From: Flavobacterium sp. UGB4466
Lineage (GTDB): Bacteria; Bacteroidota; Bacteroidia; Flavobacteriales; Flavobacteriaceae
Length of the DNA stretch: 33,778 nt
Reading direction: 5' to 3'
Assembly: GCF_903469665.1 (NCBI RefSeq)
Contig: NZ_CAGKLC010000052.1
Span: forward strand, 1-33,778
The notes under the pieces are model-generated. The model was not told the DNA's origin and made no database searches. It worked only from the letters and a program-made list of their open reading frames with translations. The position numbers were made by a program, and so were the translations under genes. Every line of letters starts with the position of its first letter. The stretch's first letter is position 1. This document shows positions 6,937-15,668 of the stretch, one piece after another.

Positions 6937-9408
6937 ATGGAGAAGAGGATGGAAGATCTGCTGCCTGTTATGGCAGTGGAACATGATTGTATTTTGTCAA
7001 AACAGGGCGATGTAACTATAGTTTTTAAGGCAGAACTGCCTGAAATTTTTACGCTGTCAGACCAGGAGTATGAAGCTTTCCACCAATCGTGGATAAAGGC
7101 GTTAAAGGTGCTACCTAAGTTTTGTGTTTTTCATAAACAGGACTGGTTCTTAGAAAGTGCTTATAAAGCTAATTTTTCAAGTGAAGACAGCAGTTTTCTG
7201 ACCAGAAGCAGCGAGCGTTTCTTTAATGAGAGACCCTTTCTGGATCATTCCTGCTATATCATGCTGACCAAGAAACCAGCGGGAAGAAGAAATGCAACCT
7301 CATTGTTTTCTAATCTGCTTAGAAGTTCCATAGTTCCAGAGGAAACATTAAAACCGCAGCTTTTGCAGGATTTTGAAGATACCTGTGGCCAGTTTAAGAG
7401 AATTATGGAAGACAGCGGATTTATAAAGCTGGCGCGTCTGCAAAATGAATCGCTTAGAAGCGAGAGCAGAAGAATCGGGCTGGTGGAAAAGTACTGTTTT
7501 TTGTCAGAACGTGAAGATTCATTTGTTTTTAAGGATATCAGGTTTGACGAAGGATTAGCAGTAGGGGATAAACGCTGCCAATTGTTTACACTTGGTGATG
7601 CAGCTGATCTGCCCGGATTATGCGGATCAAGAATTAATTTTGACCGCTATTCGACCGATAAGACCAAATTCAGCATTGGTTTTGCTTCAACTCTTGGTCA
7701 ACTTTTATCCTGTAATCATATTTATAATCAGTATATCTTCATTGAAGACGCACAGAAAACCATTCAAAAGCTGGAAAGCAAGCGACTCAGGCTGCAGTCA
7801 CTCTCTGCCTACAGCCGGGAGAATATGATTGCCAGGGATGCGACGAATGATTTCCTGAACGAGGCAGTATCACAGCAGAGGCTTCCGGTTAAAGCTCACT
7901 TTAATATACTGGCCTGGAGCACTGATAGGGAAGAACTAAAAGAGATTAAAAACAAGGTGTCATCAGCTCTTGCACAGATGGATGCGGCTGCCAAGCAGGA
8001 AACTGTCGGAGCTCCTCAGATCTATTGGGCTGGAATTTCGGGAAATGCTGCGGACTTTCCCATGAATGACACCTTCGACACCTTTACCGAACAGGCCGTA
8101 TGCTTTCTGAATATGGAAACGGGATATAAATCTTCGCTGAGTCCCTGCGGTATTAGGCTGGGAGACAGGCTGACAGGAAAACCAGTTCATGTTGATATCA
8201 GCGATGAGCCTGTTAAGATGGGAATCTGCACCAATCGCAATAAGTTTATATTGGGACCTTCGGGCAGCGGCAAGTCCTTTTTTACCAATCATATGGTGAG
8301 AAGCTATTACGAGCAGGGAACGCATATTGTACTGGTGGATGTTGGGCACAGCTATAAAGGGCTCTGCGATATGGTAAACGGGTATTATTTCACTTACGAT
8401 GAAAAGAATCCTATCCGTTTTAACCCATTTTATATTTCAGAAGGAGACAGTCTGGATACGGAGAAAAAAGAGAGCATTAAAACGCTTCTGCTGGCACTCT
8501 GGAAAAAAGACGACGAAACCTTTAACCGGAGCGAGTATGTAGCACTCTCAAATGCGCTGCAGCTGTATTACGAGAAATTGGATGTTAACAGAAATATATT
8601 TCCCTGTTTCAATAGCTTCTATGATTTTCTGAAAGAGGATTTTATCTCAATTTTGGAAGGCGATAAAGTAAAGGAGAAGGACTTTGACGTGAATAATTTT
8701 CTCTATGTACTCAGGCCTTATTACAAGGGAGGCGAGTTTGATTATCTGCTGAACGCGACAGAAAATCTGGATCTTCTAAAAGAAAGGTTTATTGTCTTCG
8801 AGCTGGATAATATCAAAGACCATCCGATTCTTTTTTCAGTAGTGACCATCATAATAATGGAAGTTTTTATAAACAAGATGAGAAAACTTAAGGGTATCCG
8901 AAAAATGATACTTATTGAGGAAGCATGGAAAGCATTGATGAAGGAGGGTTTTGCAGATTACATAAAGTATCTTTTTAAGACTGTGCGTAAATTTTTCGGA
9001 GAAGCAATAGTGGTAACTCAGGAGGTAGAGGATATTATTTCTTCACCAGTGGTCAAGCAGGCTATTATCAACAACAGCGACTGCAAGATCCTTCTGGACC
9101 AGAGCAAATATCAGAATAAGTTTGACCAGATTCAGGAGCTGCTGGGACTGACAGACAAAGAAAAGGCACTTGTACTTTCTGTAAATAAAGCCAATGATCC
9201 AGCTAGGAAATACAAAGAAGTGTTTATCTCTCTGGGAGGGATGCTTTCAAAGGTCTATAGAACCGAAGTTTCGTTGGAGGAATACTTAGCTTATACAACA
9301 GAGGAAAGCGAGAAAGTGAAAATGAATGCCTATGCAAACAAGTTTGGCGGGGACATAAAGAAAGGAATAGCCGCAATGGCTCAGGATATGAGAAATGGAA
9401 TTAAATGA
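6937..9408 (+). CDS. traG: TraG, VirB4-type conjugation ATPase
   Basis: An 823-aa ATPase that energises assembly and function of the conjugation channel from the cytoplasmic side. The N-terminal ~400 residues match the TraG N-terminal region of Bacteroidota elements. Walker A is GPSGSGKS at 440-447 and Walker B is MILIEEAW at about 657-664. The C-terminus carries the VirB4-like helical and ATPase subdomains (VVTQEVEDIISSPVVKQAIINN). An earlier ATG at 6926 is out of frame; the ATG at 6937 gives the expected MEKRMEDLLPVM start. Both nucleotide-binding motifs are intact, so the enzyme is probably functional. Despite its name this is the VirB4 homologue, not the VirD4 coupling protein, which is not found in the window. 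Confidence 0.93.
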   Translation: MEKRMEDLLPVMAVEHDCILSKQGDVTIVFKAELPEIFTLSDQEYEAFHQSWIKALKVLPKFCVFHKQDWFLESAYKANFSSEDSSFLTRSSERFFNERPFLDHSCYIMLTKKPAGRRNATSLFSNLLRSSIVPEETLKPQLLQDFEDTCGQFKRIMEDSGFIKLARLQNESLRSESRRIGLVEKYCFLSEREDSFVFKDIRFDEGLAVGDKRCQLFTLGDAADLPGLCGSRINFDRYSTDKTKFSIGFASTLGQLLSCNHIYNQYIFIEDAQKTIQKLESKRLRLQSLSAYSRENMIARDATNDFLNEAVSQQRLPVKAHFNILAWSTDREELKEIKNKVSSALAQMDAAAKQETVGAPQIYWAGISGNAADFPMNDTFDTFTEQAVCFLNMETGYKSSLSPCGIRLGDRLTGKPVHVDISDEPVKMGICTNRNKFILGPSGSGKSFFTNHMVRSYYEQGTHIVLVDVGHSYKGLCDMVNGYYFTYDEKNPIRFNPFYISEGDSLDTEKKESIKTLLLALWKKDDETFNRSEYVALSNALQLYYEKLDVNRNIFPCFNSFYDFLKEDFISILEGDKVKEKDFDVNNFLYVLRPYYKGGEFDYLLNATENLDLLKERFIVFELDNIKDHPILFSVVTIIIMEVFINKMRKLKGIRKMILIEEAWKALMKEGFADYIKYLFKTVRKFFGEAIVVTQEVEDIISSPVVKQAIINNSDCKILLDQSKYQNKFDQIQELLGLTDKEKALVLSVNKANDPARKYKEVFISLGGMLSKVYRTEVSLEEYLAYTTEESEKVKMNAYANKFGGDIKKGIAAMAQDMRNGIK

Positions 9409-9417
9409 AAAGGAAAA

Positions 9418-10101
9418 ATGAAAAAGAAATTAATTGTCGGTTTAGTCTGCCTGCTGCTGGTAAGCACCTCGGCAAGACCTGCTGAAAAAGTTGCGGTATT
9501 GCCGATACTGGAAATTGTAAAAGCTGTTACGAAAAAGGTGATTAAAGCCATTGACCTGAGAATCCAGCGGCTACAGAATAAAACGATCTGGCTTCAGAAT
9601 GCACAGAAGCAGGTGGAAAATGTACTTTCCAAATTGAAGCTCAATGAGATCTCGGACTGGACTCAAAAACAGAAAGATCTTTACAAAGGCTACTATGACG
9701 AACTCGCAAAAGTAAAGTCAATTATTACCTACTATCAGAGGATAAGAGAGATTACCAAAAAGCAGACACAGCTTGTTCAGGAATATGAAAGAGCCTGGAA
9801 TCTTTTTAAGCAGGATACCCATTTTAAAGACAGCGAAATCCAGTATATGGAGCGCGTTTATACAGGAATACTTGAGGAAAGTGTGAAGAATATCGACCAG
9901 ATTTTTTTGATTCTGGATTCTTTTGCCACCCAGATGAGCGATCTCAAACGTCTTGAAATCATCAACAAGGCTGCTGATCAGATTGATGGGAACTACGACG
10001 ACCTTACAATGTTTAACCAGCAGAACATACTGCTGAGTCTTCAGAGGGCCAAAACAGAAGCAGATGTAAACCAAGTGAAACAATTTTACGGAATTCCATA
10101 A
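9418..10101 (+). CDS. TraI-type periplasmic transfer protein (paralogue 1)
   Basis: A 227-aa exported protein with a signal peptide (about 1-22) and an otherwise long helical, probably coiled-coil body. Flavobacterial homologues at this position are usually annotated TraI, and I take it as VirB5-like by position (inference). It shares a C-terminal pattern with the next two genes: an acidic segment before YMERVY, then ILEESVKNIDQIFLIL, then MSDLKRLE, and an ending like NILLSLQRAK. It begins 9 bp after traG and ends 15 bp before the next gene. It is the longest and most divergent of the three, with extra basic helical sequence between residues 30 and 70. Confidence 0.68.
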   Translation: MKKKLIVGLVCLLLVSTSARPAEKVAVLPILEIVKAVTKKVIKAIDLRIQRLQNKTIWLQNAQKQVENVLSKLKLNEISDWTQKQKDLYKGYYDELAKVKSIITYYQRIREITKKQTQLVQEYERAWNLFKQDTHFKDSEIQYMERVYTGILEESVKNIDQIFLILDSFATQMSDLKRLEIINKAADQIDGNYDDLTMFNQQNILLSLQRAKTEADVNQVKQFYGIP

Positions 10102-10116
10102 TTCAATAAAAAAAAC

Positions 10117-10731
10117 ATGAAAAAGATAGCTGTACTACTAGTAGCGCTCTGTGTTTTTAATCAAAGTATGAGCGGGCAGGCAAAGCAGAGGAAGGAACTA
10201 ATCCTTCAAATAGCGGCACTTCAGGTTTATATTGACTATGCAAAGAAAGGATATTCGGCAGTATCAAAGGGGCTTAATTTCATAGGTGATGCCAGAAAAG
10301 GAGAGCTAAACCTGCACGGTGATTATTTTACCTCACTTTTAAAAATCAATCCAAAGGTTAGGAATTATTATAAAATTGCTGAGATCATTTCCATGCAGTT
10401 TAAAATAATGAAACTCTGTAGAAAGACTTTGGCAGATCTTAAAACTGCTGATTTGTTTCATGGTAATGAACTGGACTACATTGAAAGGTCTTTCGAAAAG
10501 CTGCTTTGGAGCTGCAACCAGACTCTCGACCGGCTGCTGGTTATTACTACTGATGCAGAATTGGAACTAAAAGATGACCAGAGACTTGAGCGCATTGATC
10601 TGCTGCACAAAACTATGCTGGAGGATTATAATTTCTGTCTTTCTTTCAGCAATGAAGCCAGACTGCTGTCGATTTCAAGAACTGCCGACAAAGAGGATTC
10701 TAAAGGATTAAGTGAATTGTACGGATTATAA
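10117..10731 (+). CDS. Periplasmic transfer-operon protein (paralogue 2, TerB-annotated type)
   Basis: A 204-aa exported helical protein. The signal peptide ends near MSGQ (about residue 20). Homologues in flavobacterial transfer clusters are often labelled TerB-like, though I see no tellurite-resistance feature here. It shares with its neighbours the segment NELDYIERSFEKLL, then NQTLDRLLVI, then DDQRLERIDLL, and ends with a similar helix (EARLLSISRTAD). It also shares the block HGDYFTSLLKINPKVRNYYKIAEI with the downstream paralogue, which makes those two the closer pair. It likely acts in the envelope as a channel accessory. Confidence 0.65.
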   Translation: MKKIAVLLVALCVFNQSMSGQAKQRKELILQIAALQVYIDYAKKGYSAVSKGLNFIGDARKGELNLHGDYFTSLLKINPKVRNYYKIAEIISMQFKIMKLCRKTLADLKTADLFHGNELDYIERSFEKLLWSCNQTLDRLLVITTDAELELKDDQRLERIDLLHKTMLEDYNFCLSFSNEARLLSISRTADKEDSKGLSELYGL

Positions 10732-10738
10732 ACTTGCA

Positions 10739-11377
10739 ATGATGAAAAAGATATTATTGTTTATGGCAGTTATCTGCCTATTTCTGACTCCAGATAAATC
10801 AATAGCGCAGTCAGCAGAAATTCAGCAGCTGATTTTGAATATCGAAAAGCTATCCCAGTTCAAGAAAATTCTTAGTGACATGAAAAAGGGATATGAGCTG
10901 CTTTCTGGAGGATACAAAACGGTGAAAGATATGACTGAAGGAAACTTCAGTCTGCATAAAACTTTTCTAGATGCTCTTATGCAGGTAAGTCCAGCGGTGA
11001 GGAATTATAAAAGGGTAGGAGAGATAGTGGAATATCAGATTTCAATAGTCAAGGAAAGCCGCAACGGAATGAACCGATTTATAAAAAACGGAAATTTCAG
11101 CGGACAGGAAATAAATTACTTTGAGAAAGTGTACGGAAACCTGCTTAATCAGAGCCTGCGAAATCTCGATGAACTTACGATGATCATAACAGCTGATAAG
11201 CTCAGGATGTCGGACGACGAAAGACTAAAGGCAGTTGACGATATCTATGAGCAGATGCAGGATAAACTGCTTTTCTTAAGAAACTTTAATACCACGTCGA
11301 ACGTGCTGGCTCTTCAGCGGGCAAGGGAGAAAAATGATGTTTACGCGTCAAGAGGATTACAGGCAATTAAAAACTAA
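10739..11377 (+). CDS. Periplasmic transfer-operon protein (paralogue 3, TerB-annotated type)
   Basis: A 212-aa exported helical protein, the third of the tandem family. The signal peptide is about residues 1-24 (ending SIAQ). Shared blocks with paralogue 2 include FKKILSDMKKGYELLSGGYK, LHKTFLDALMQVSPAVRNYK and the C-terminal GQEINYFEKVYGNLL, LRNLDELTMII and MSDDERLKAVDDIY segments. Two in-frame ATGs lie at 10739 and 10742. An upstream TTG at 10712 would overlap the previous gene and spoil the signal peptide, so I rejected it. It ends 3 bp before traJ, so translation is probably coupled. Confidence 0.66.
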   Translation: MMKKILLFMAVICLFLTPDKSIAQSAEIQQLILNIEKLSQFKKILSDMKKGYELLSGGYKTVKDMTEGNFSLHKTFLDALMQVSPAVRNYKRVGEIVEYQISIVKESRNGMNRFIKNGNFSGQEINYFEKVYGNLLNQSLRNLDELTMIITADKLRMSDDERLKAVDDIYEQMQDKLLFLRNFNTTSNVLALQRAREKNDVYASRGLQAIKN

Positions 11378-11380
11378 CTA

Positions 11381-12592
11381 ATGAAGATGTTATTAAATAA
11401 AAAAGTAGTATCAGCGGTGCTTATGGCATTAGTTTTTCCATTCAGGATCATGGCGCAGGGACTTGGTGATGATATGAGTAGTCTTCATGGGGTTTTAGAC
11501 CAGCTTTATGATCAAATGATGCCTTTGTGTTCTAACCTAATTGCTGTAGGGCAGGGAATAGCAGGCTTTGGAACTATATGGTACATCGCCTCACGGGTGT
11601 GGAGGCATATAGCAAGTGCCGAGCCCATTGACTTTTATCCGCTCTTCCGTCCCTTTGTTATAGGATTCTGCATTATGATTTTTCCGTCGGTTCTGGCACT
11701 TATTAACGGAGTTATGAAACCAACTGTTACGGCTACTGCTGCTATGGTAACAGGCTCTAACAATGCAGTTGCTGTTCTGCTTAAAGAGAAAGAAAAAGCA
11801 ATTAAAGAAACCGATCCATGGAAGATGTATGTAGGGGCTGCTGGTACGGGTGATCGCGACAGATGGTATAAGTATACGCATGACGGTGCTGATCCATCGG
11901 ATGAGAGCATGCTCGCAGGCATAGGCAATGATGTCAAATTTGCCATGGAAAAAGCTTCTTACAGTTTTCGAAATTCGGTTAAGGAATGGCTGAGCGAGGT
12001 GTTGAGGGTTTTGTTTGAAGCTGCCGCCTTATGCATTGACACCCTTCGGACATTTCAGCTCGTGGTACTTTCCATTTTAGGGCCGCTGGTATTTGGAATA
12101 GCGGTATTTGACGGTTTCCAGCACACGCTCACTGTATGGCTTGCCCGATATATCAATATTTACCTGTGGCTTCCCGTGGCCAATATATTCGGAAGCATAA
12201 TCGGAAAGATTCAGGAACTCATGCTCAAGCTGGATCTCTCACAGGTGCAGGCAACAGGTGACACTTTTTTCAGCAGGACCGATATGTCATATTTAATTTT
12301 CATGATAATAGGTATCATAGGATATTTTACCGTGCCTTCTGTTGCCAATTATATAGTTCATGCAGGCGGAGGAGGAGCCTTGGGTCATAAAGTGACAAGT
12401 ATGTTTGGCAATTCAGCTAGTTCTGTTGTGAGAACCTCTTCAAATGCGGTTGGAATGACTGCTGATGCGATGGGAGATGCGGATCGGAGAATGACCAGCA
12501 GCATGGCTGCGACAGCAGGAAGCAGTCCTTATTTTACTGATAAAGGAAACTATATGAATGACAGGCTTAAGGGGAATTCTAAACAGACTTAA
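11381..12592 (+). CDS. traJ: TraJ, VirB6-like polytopic channel protein
   Basis: A 403-aa inner-membrane protein of the conjugative transposon TraJ family, the functional counterpart of VirB6. A signal-like N-terminus ends near RIMAQ (about residue 25). Hydrophobic segments follow around 53-68, 85-108, 207-250, 258-275 and 306-325. A Gly-rich turn (HAGGGGALGHK) and a polar, Ser/Met-rich tail end the protein, as is usual in this family. It sits between the paralogous periplasmic proteins and traK. Full length, with no break seen. Confidence 0.88.
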   Translation: MKMLLNKKVVSAVLMALVFPFRIMAQGLGDDMSSLHGVLDQLYDQMMPLCSNLIAVGQGIAGFGTIWYIASRVWRHIASAEPIDFYPLFRPFVIGFCIMIFPSVLALINGVMKPTVTATAAMVTGSNNAVAVLLKEKEKAIKETDPWKMYVGAAGTGDRDRWYKYTHDGADPSDESMLAGIGNDVKFAMEKASYSFRNSVKEWLSEVLRVLFEAAALCIDTLRTFQLVVLSILGPLVFGIAVFDGFQHTLTVWLARYINIYLWLPVANIFGSIIGKIQELMLKLDLSQVQATGDTFFSRTDMSYLIFMIIGIIGYFTVPSVANYIVHAGGGGALGHKVTSMFGNSASSVVRTSSNAVGMTADAMGDADRRMTSSMAATAGSSPYFTDKGNYMNDRLKGNSKQT

Positions 12593-12604
12593 TAACAGGA
12601 GCAT

Positions 12605-13225
12605 ATGTTTACCAAAATGAAAAATATTGATACGGCATTTAGATATGTGAGAGGCTTCACGATGCTTGTAATTGCAGGTTGCATCATAATAAGCTGCTAT
12701 GCTGTCTATAAAAGTTTCCAGACAGTGAGCCTTATGCAGGATAAAGTATATATTCTGGCAAACGGCAAAGCGCTGGAAGCTTACGCTTCGGAAAGAAAAG
12801 ATAATATTGCTGTTGAAGCAAGGGACCATGTGACAACCTTTCACAAGTTTTTCTTTACCCTTGATCCTGACGATAAGGTCATTAAAACCAATATTACAAA
12901 AGCGCTATATCTGGCAGACGACAGTGCAAAACGGATTTATGATGACCTGAAGGAAAACAATTTTTATTCGGGTATTATATCAGGAAATATCAGCCAGACC
13001 ATCCAGATTGACAGTGTGAGCATTGATATCCGTGAATATCCCTACCGTTTTAGATGTTATGCCAGACAGAACATTATCCGTACTACCAGTATTTTGAAAA
13101 GAAGCCTACTTACAGAAGGTGCGCTTCGCAATGTATCAAGAAGCGATAATAATCCGCATGGTTTTCTTATCGAGCGGTTTAATACGATTGAAAACAAAGA
13201 TATTTCCGCAGAAACCAGAAAATAG
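12605..13225 (+). CDS. traK: TraK, VirB8-like assembly protein
   Basis: A 206-aa bitopic protein of the TraK family. A short cytoplasmic N-terminus is followed by one membrane helix (about 18-40, GFTMLVIAGCIIISCYAVY) and a periplasmic domain of about 160 residues. The motif ANGKALEAYASERKDN and the following HVTTFHKFFFTLDPDD are typical of TraK. VirB8 homologues scaffold the inner-membrane part of the channel. The ATG is preceded by CAGGAGCAT, a good ribosome site. It is followed 6 bp later by a small membrane protein. Confidence 0.88.
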   Translation: MFTKMKNIDTAFRYVRGFTMLVIAGCIIISCYAVYKSFQTVSLMQDKVYILANGKALEAYASERKDNIAVEARDHVTTFHKFFFTLDPDDKVIKTNITKALYLADDSAKRIYDDLKENNFYSGIISGNISQTIQIDSVSIDIREYPYRFRCYARQNIIRTTSILKRSLLTEGALRNVSRSDNNPHGFLIERFNTIENKDISAETRK

Positions 13226-13231
13226 AGATTT

Positions 13232-13483
13232 ATGAAATCCTTTTTTACAAGGCAGACTGAGCCTTTTGTGTATCACAAGTATTATCTGCTATTGCAGAAA
13301 AGATGGGCAGAAAAAATGAAGAGAGTCACAGATGGGCTCTCTAAAACAAAACTTATCTGGGGACTTCTGTTCTTTACGGTTTTGACATCGGGTTATTTAA
13401 TCTATAACCTATATAGTACATTTTATAAAGAAGCTGAGGTTTCAACAACTTCAAAAATTAAGACAATCAACTTGAAAAAATAA
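13232..13483 (+). CDS. Small transfer-operon membrane protein at TraL position
   Basis: An 83-aa protein with a basic, aromatic N-terminus and one membrane helix (about 41-60, LIWGLLFFTVLTSGYLIYNL), then a short Lys/Thr-rich tail. It lies between traK and traM, the place of traL in CTnDOT, and resembles TraL in size and topology, but the sequence is too short to be sure. Spacing of 6 bp and 4 bp to its neighbours shows it is an integral part of the operon. Confidence 0.65.
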   Translation: MKSFFTRQTEPFVYHKYYLLLQKRWAEKMKRVTDGLSKTKLIWGLLFFTVLTSGYLIYNLYSTFYKEAEVSTTSKIKTINLKK

Positions 13484-13487
13484 AATT

Positions 13488-14777
13488 ATGCAAGAGAAAA
13501 CATTATCTCCAAAGGAGTCTAAAAAGAGAAAGATGCTTTTAATGCTGCCTCTTATAACATTTCCATTTCTGACATTCTTATTTTATTCATTAGGCGGCGG
13601 AAGAATGGAATCCAAGATGGCAGGGAACGATGAAAAGAAAGGATTCAATTTTAATCTGCCACTGCCTAAATTTAAAGAAGATTCAGCACTGGATAAGATG
13701 AGCTATTACGATCAGGCGGCAGTTGATTCGATAAAACTGCGAGAGCAGATAAAAAAAGATCCTAACTATATTGATAATAAAGTCTCGGAAGATAAAGCAG
13801 ATTCTTTTTCCACAAGTGATTTTGAATCTCGGATGCTTCCAAAAAACAGATCGGCTTTTAATTCTCAGTCTTTTCATGACCGTAATGAACAGAAAGTTTA
13901 TGAGAAGCTCAGGGCTCTTGAAAAAGTAATCAGCCAGCCTGCTGCCCCGACTTACGGTCAGGATATGAGGGAATTTGAGAATTACGGCACATCTCGTGGA
14001 GAATCTGAAGAAATTAGAAAACTCGAAGGTCTTATGTCAGCCATGAGCGCACAGCAGGAACCTGATCCGGAACTTCAGCAGTTAGGCGGTATGCTGGAAA
14101 ATATTTTGGATATACAGCATCCGCAGCGCGTGCAGGATAGACTTAAACAAACATCTGAGAGCAAAAAAGGCAAAATATATTCAGTTCAGAAAAAAGAAGC
14201 AGAGAATAACATAAGCTCACTTCAGCGAAATGTCGATTGGCAGACCTCTTTGAAAACAAATGAATTTTATTCACTGGACGAAGCACAGCCTGCTGAGGAA
14301 ATACAAAATTCTATTGAAGCAGTTGTGCATCAGACGCAGACTATTGTCAATGGCTCGGTGGTTAAATTAAGACTTACGAATGATATTTTTCTTCAAGGAA
14401 CAATTATACCCAGAAATACTTTTCTGTACGGTATGGCGGCTTTAAAAGGAGAGAGGCTCGAGGTAAAAATCACAAACATCCAGTACAATAATTCGATATT
14501 TCCCGTCGAGCTGGCTGTCTATGATATGGACGGGATTGACGGCATCTATATTCCCGGAACCATTAACAGGGATGTGGCTAAAGCATCAGCGGACAGATCC
14601 ATTCAGACTCTAGGTCTTACCGGGATTTCGGATTCATGGGGAGCACAGGCCGCTGGTATGGGCATCGAGGCAGCCAAAAGTCTTATGAGCAAAAAGGTAA
14701 AACTAATAAAAGTGGTTGTAAAGGCGGGGTATCAGGTGCTGCTGTATGATGAAAAGCAAAAGAATTTAAAACCTTAA
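13488..14777 (+). CDS. traM: TraM, VirB10-like channel protein
   Basis: A 429-aa protein of the conjugative transposon TraM family, the VirB10 counterpart that links inner and outer membranes. One membrane helix near the N-terminus (about 15-36, MLLMLPLITFPFLTFLFYSLGG) is followed by a long, polar, Gln/Glu-rich periplasmic linker (about 40-270). The C-terminal beta-rich domain (about 277-420) holds QTIVNGSVVKLRLTNDIFL and GTIIPRNTFLYG, the most conserved part. The middle linker is low in complexity, as expected. It is followed by traN 12 bp later. Confidence 0.88.
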   Translation: MQEKTLSPKESKKRKMLLMLPLITFPFLTFLFYSLGGGRMESKMAGNDEKKGFNFNLPLPKFKEDSALDKMSYYDQAAVDSIKLREQIKKDPNYIDNKVSEDKADSFSTSDFESRMLPKNRSAFNSQSFHDRNEQKVYEKLRALEKVISQPAAPTYGQDMREFENYGTSRGESEEIRKLEGLMSAMSAQQEPDPELQQLGGMLENILDIQHPQRVQDRLKQTSESKKGKIYSVQKKEAENNISSLQRNVDWQTSLKTNEFYSLDEAQPAEEIQNSIEAVVHQTQTIVNGSVVKLRLTNDIFLQGTIIPRNTFLYGMAALKGERLEVKITNIQYNNSIFPVELAVYDMDGIDGIYIPGTINRDVAKASADRSIQTLGLTGISDSWGAQAAGMGIEAAKSLMSKKVKLIKVVVKAGYQVLLYDEKQKNLKP

Positions 14778-14789
14778 AAGAGAGAAAAT

Positions 14790-15653
14790 ATGAAAAGAGC
14801 GAATTATTTGTTTTTAATCAGCTTGCTGTTAGTTTGTGTTTCAGTTAATCCACAGTCAAACGCAAAGGAAACTGCCTTTTACGAAGACCAGTATAAAAAT
14901 CTACAAGTAGGTTTTTCTAAAACCACGAGCATTATTTTTCCTTATACAATCAAGAGCATAGATAAAGGAAGCGCAGAAGTGCTTGTACAAAAAGCAAAAG
15001 GAGTTGAGAATATACTACTTGTAAAAGCTGCTAAACAACATTTTTTCCAGACCAATCTGACAGTCGTAACATCTGACGGGAAATTGTACGTTTTTGTACT
15101 GAATTATGATGAAACGTGCCCTGACTTAAATTTTAAGGCTGAAAATGCAGTGGCTGCAAGCAGGGATGTGCTGTTTTCTTTAGAAAACGAAAATCAGAAA
15201 AGAATTGAACAGTGTGCTTCGGCTGCATATTCCAAAAAGAAAAAAATCAGTGGTCTAAAAAAATCCAAGTATCAGATCAGACTGGAGGTGAACGGCATCT
15301 TTATCCAGCAGGATGTTTTGTATCTGCGAGTTGTTTTTGAAAACAAATCAAAGATTAACTACGATATTGATCAGTTTCGTTTTTTTATCAGGGATAAGAG
15401 AAAGTCAAAACGAACTGCCTCACAGGAAATTGAATTGGAGTCTTTGTATACAACTTCGTCATCTACTGTAATTCCTTATAAATCTGAAATAATAAAAGTC
15501 TATGCGCTGGAGAAATTTACTATACCTGAGAATAAGTATCTAACCATTCAGATGATTGAAAAAAACGGGGGGCGAAATTTGGAAGTAGATATAAGTAATA
15601 ATCTGACTAATCTGGTTTTTCCGATTTCCGAATTAAGCAGTGACACTTTTTAA
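14790..15653 (+). CDS. traN: TraN, DUF4138-type VirB9-like protein
   Basis: A 287-aa exported protein of the TraN family. The signal peptide covers about residues 1-22. The rest is beta-rich: the motif STIIFPYTIKSIDKGSAEVL followed by KAAKQHFFQTNLTVVTSDGK and YVFVLNYDE is the signature of these VirB9-like outer-channel proteins. It is the last recognisable channel component in the operon; TraO, TraP and TraQ homologues do not follow. The next gene starts 15 bp downstream and is of a different kind. Confidence 0.87.
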   Translation: MKRANYLFLISLLLVCVSVNPQSNAKETAFYEDQYKNLQVGFSKTTSIIFPYTIKSIDKGSAEVLVQKAKGVENILLVKAAKQHFFQTNLTVVTSDGKLYVFVLNYDETCPDLNFKAENAVAASRDVLFSLENENQKRIEQCASAAYSKKKKISGLKKSKYQIRLEVNGIFIQQDVLYLRVVFENKSKINYDIDQFRFFIRDKRKSKRTASQEIELESLYTTSSSTVIPYKSEIIKVYALEKFTIPENKYLTIQMIEKNGGRNLEVDISNNLTNLVFPISELSSDTF

Positions 15654-15668
15654 GGTTTAAAATAAATT

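Noticed and set aside
10117..11377. Tellurite-resistance function suggested by the TerB label
   Set aside because: Signal peptides, coiled-coil body and operon position fit a channel accessory; no TerB metal-binding motif is visible.
11591..11946. Two minus-strand ORFs within traJ
   Set aside because: Overlap each other and a conserved gene; composition is typical of antisense frames.
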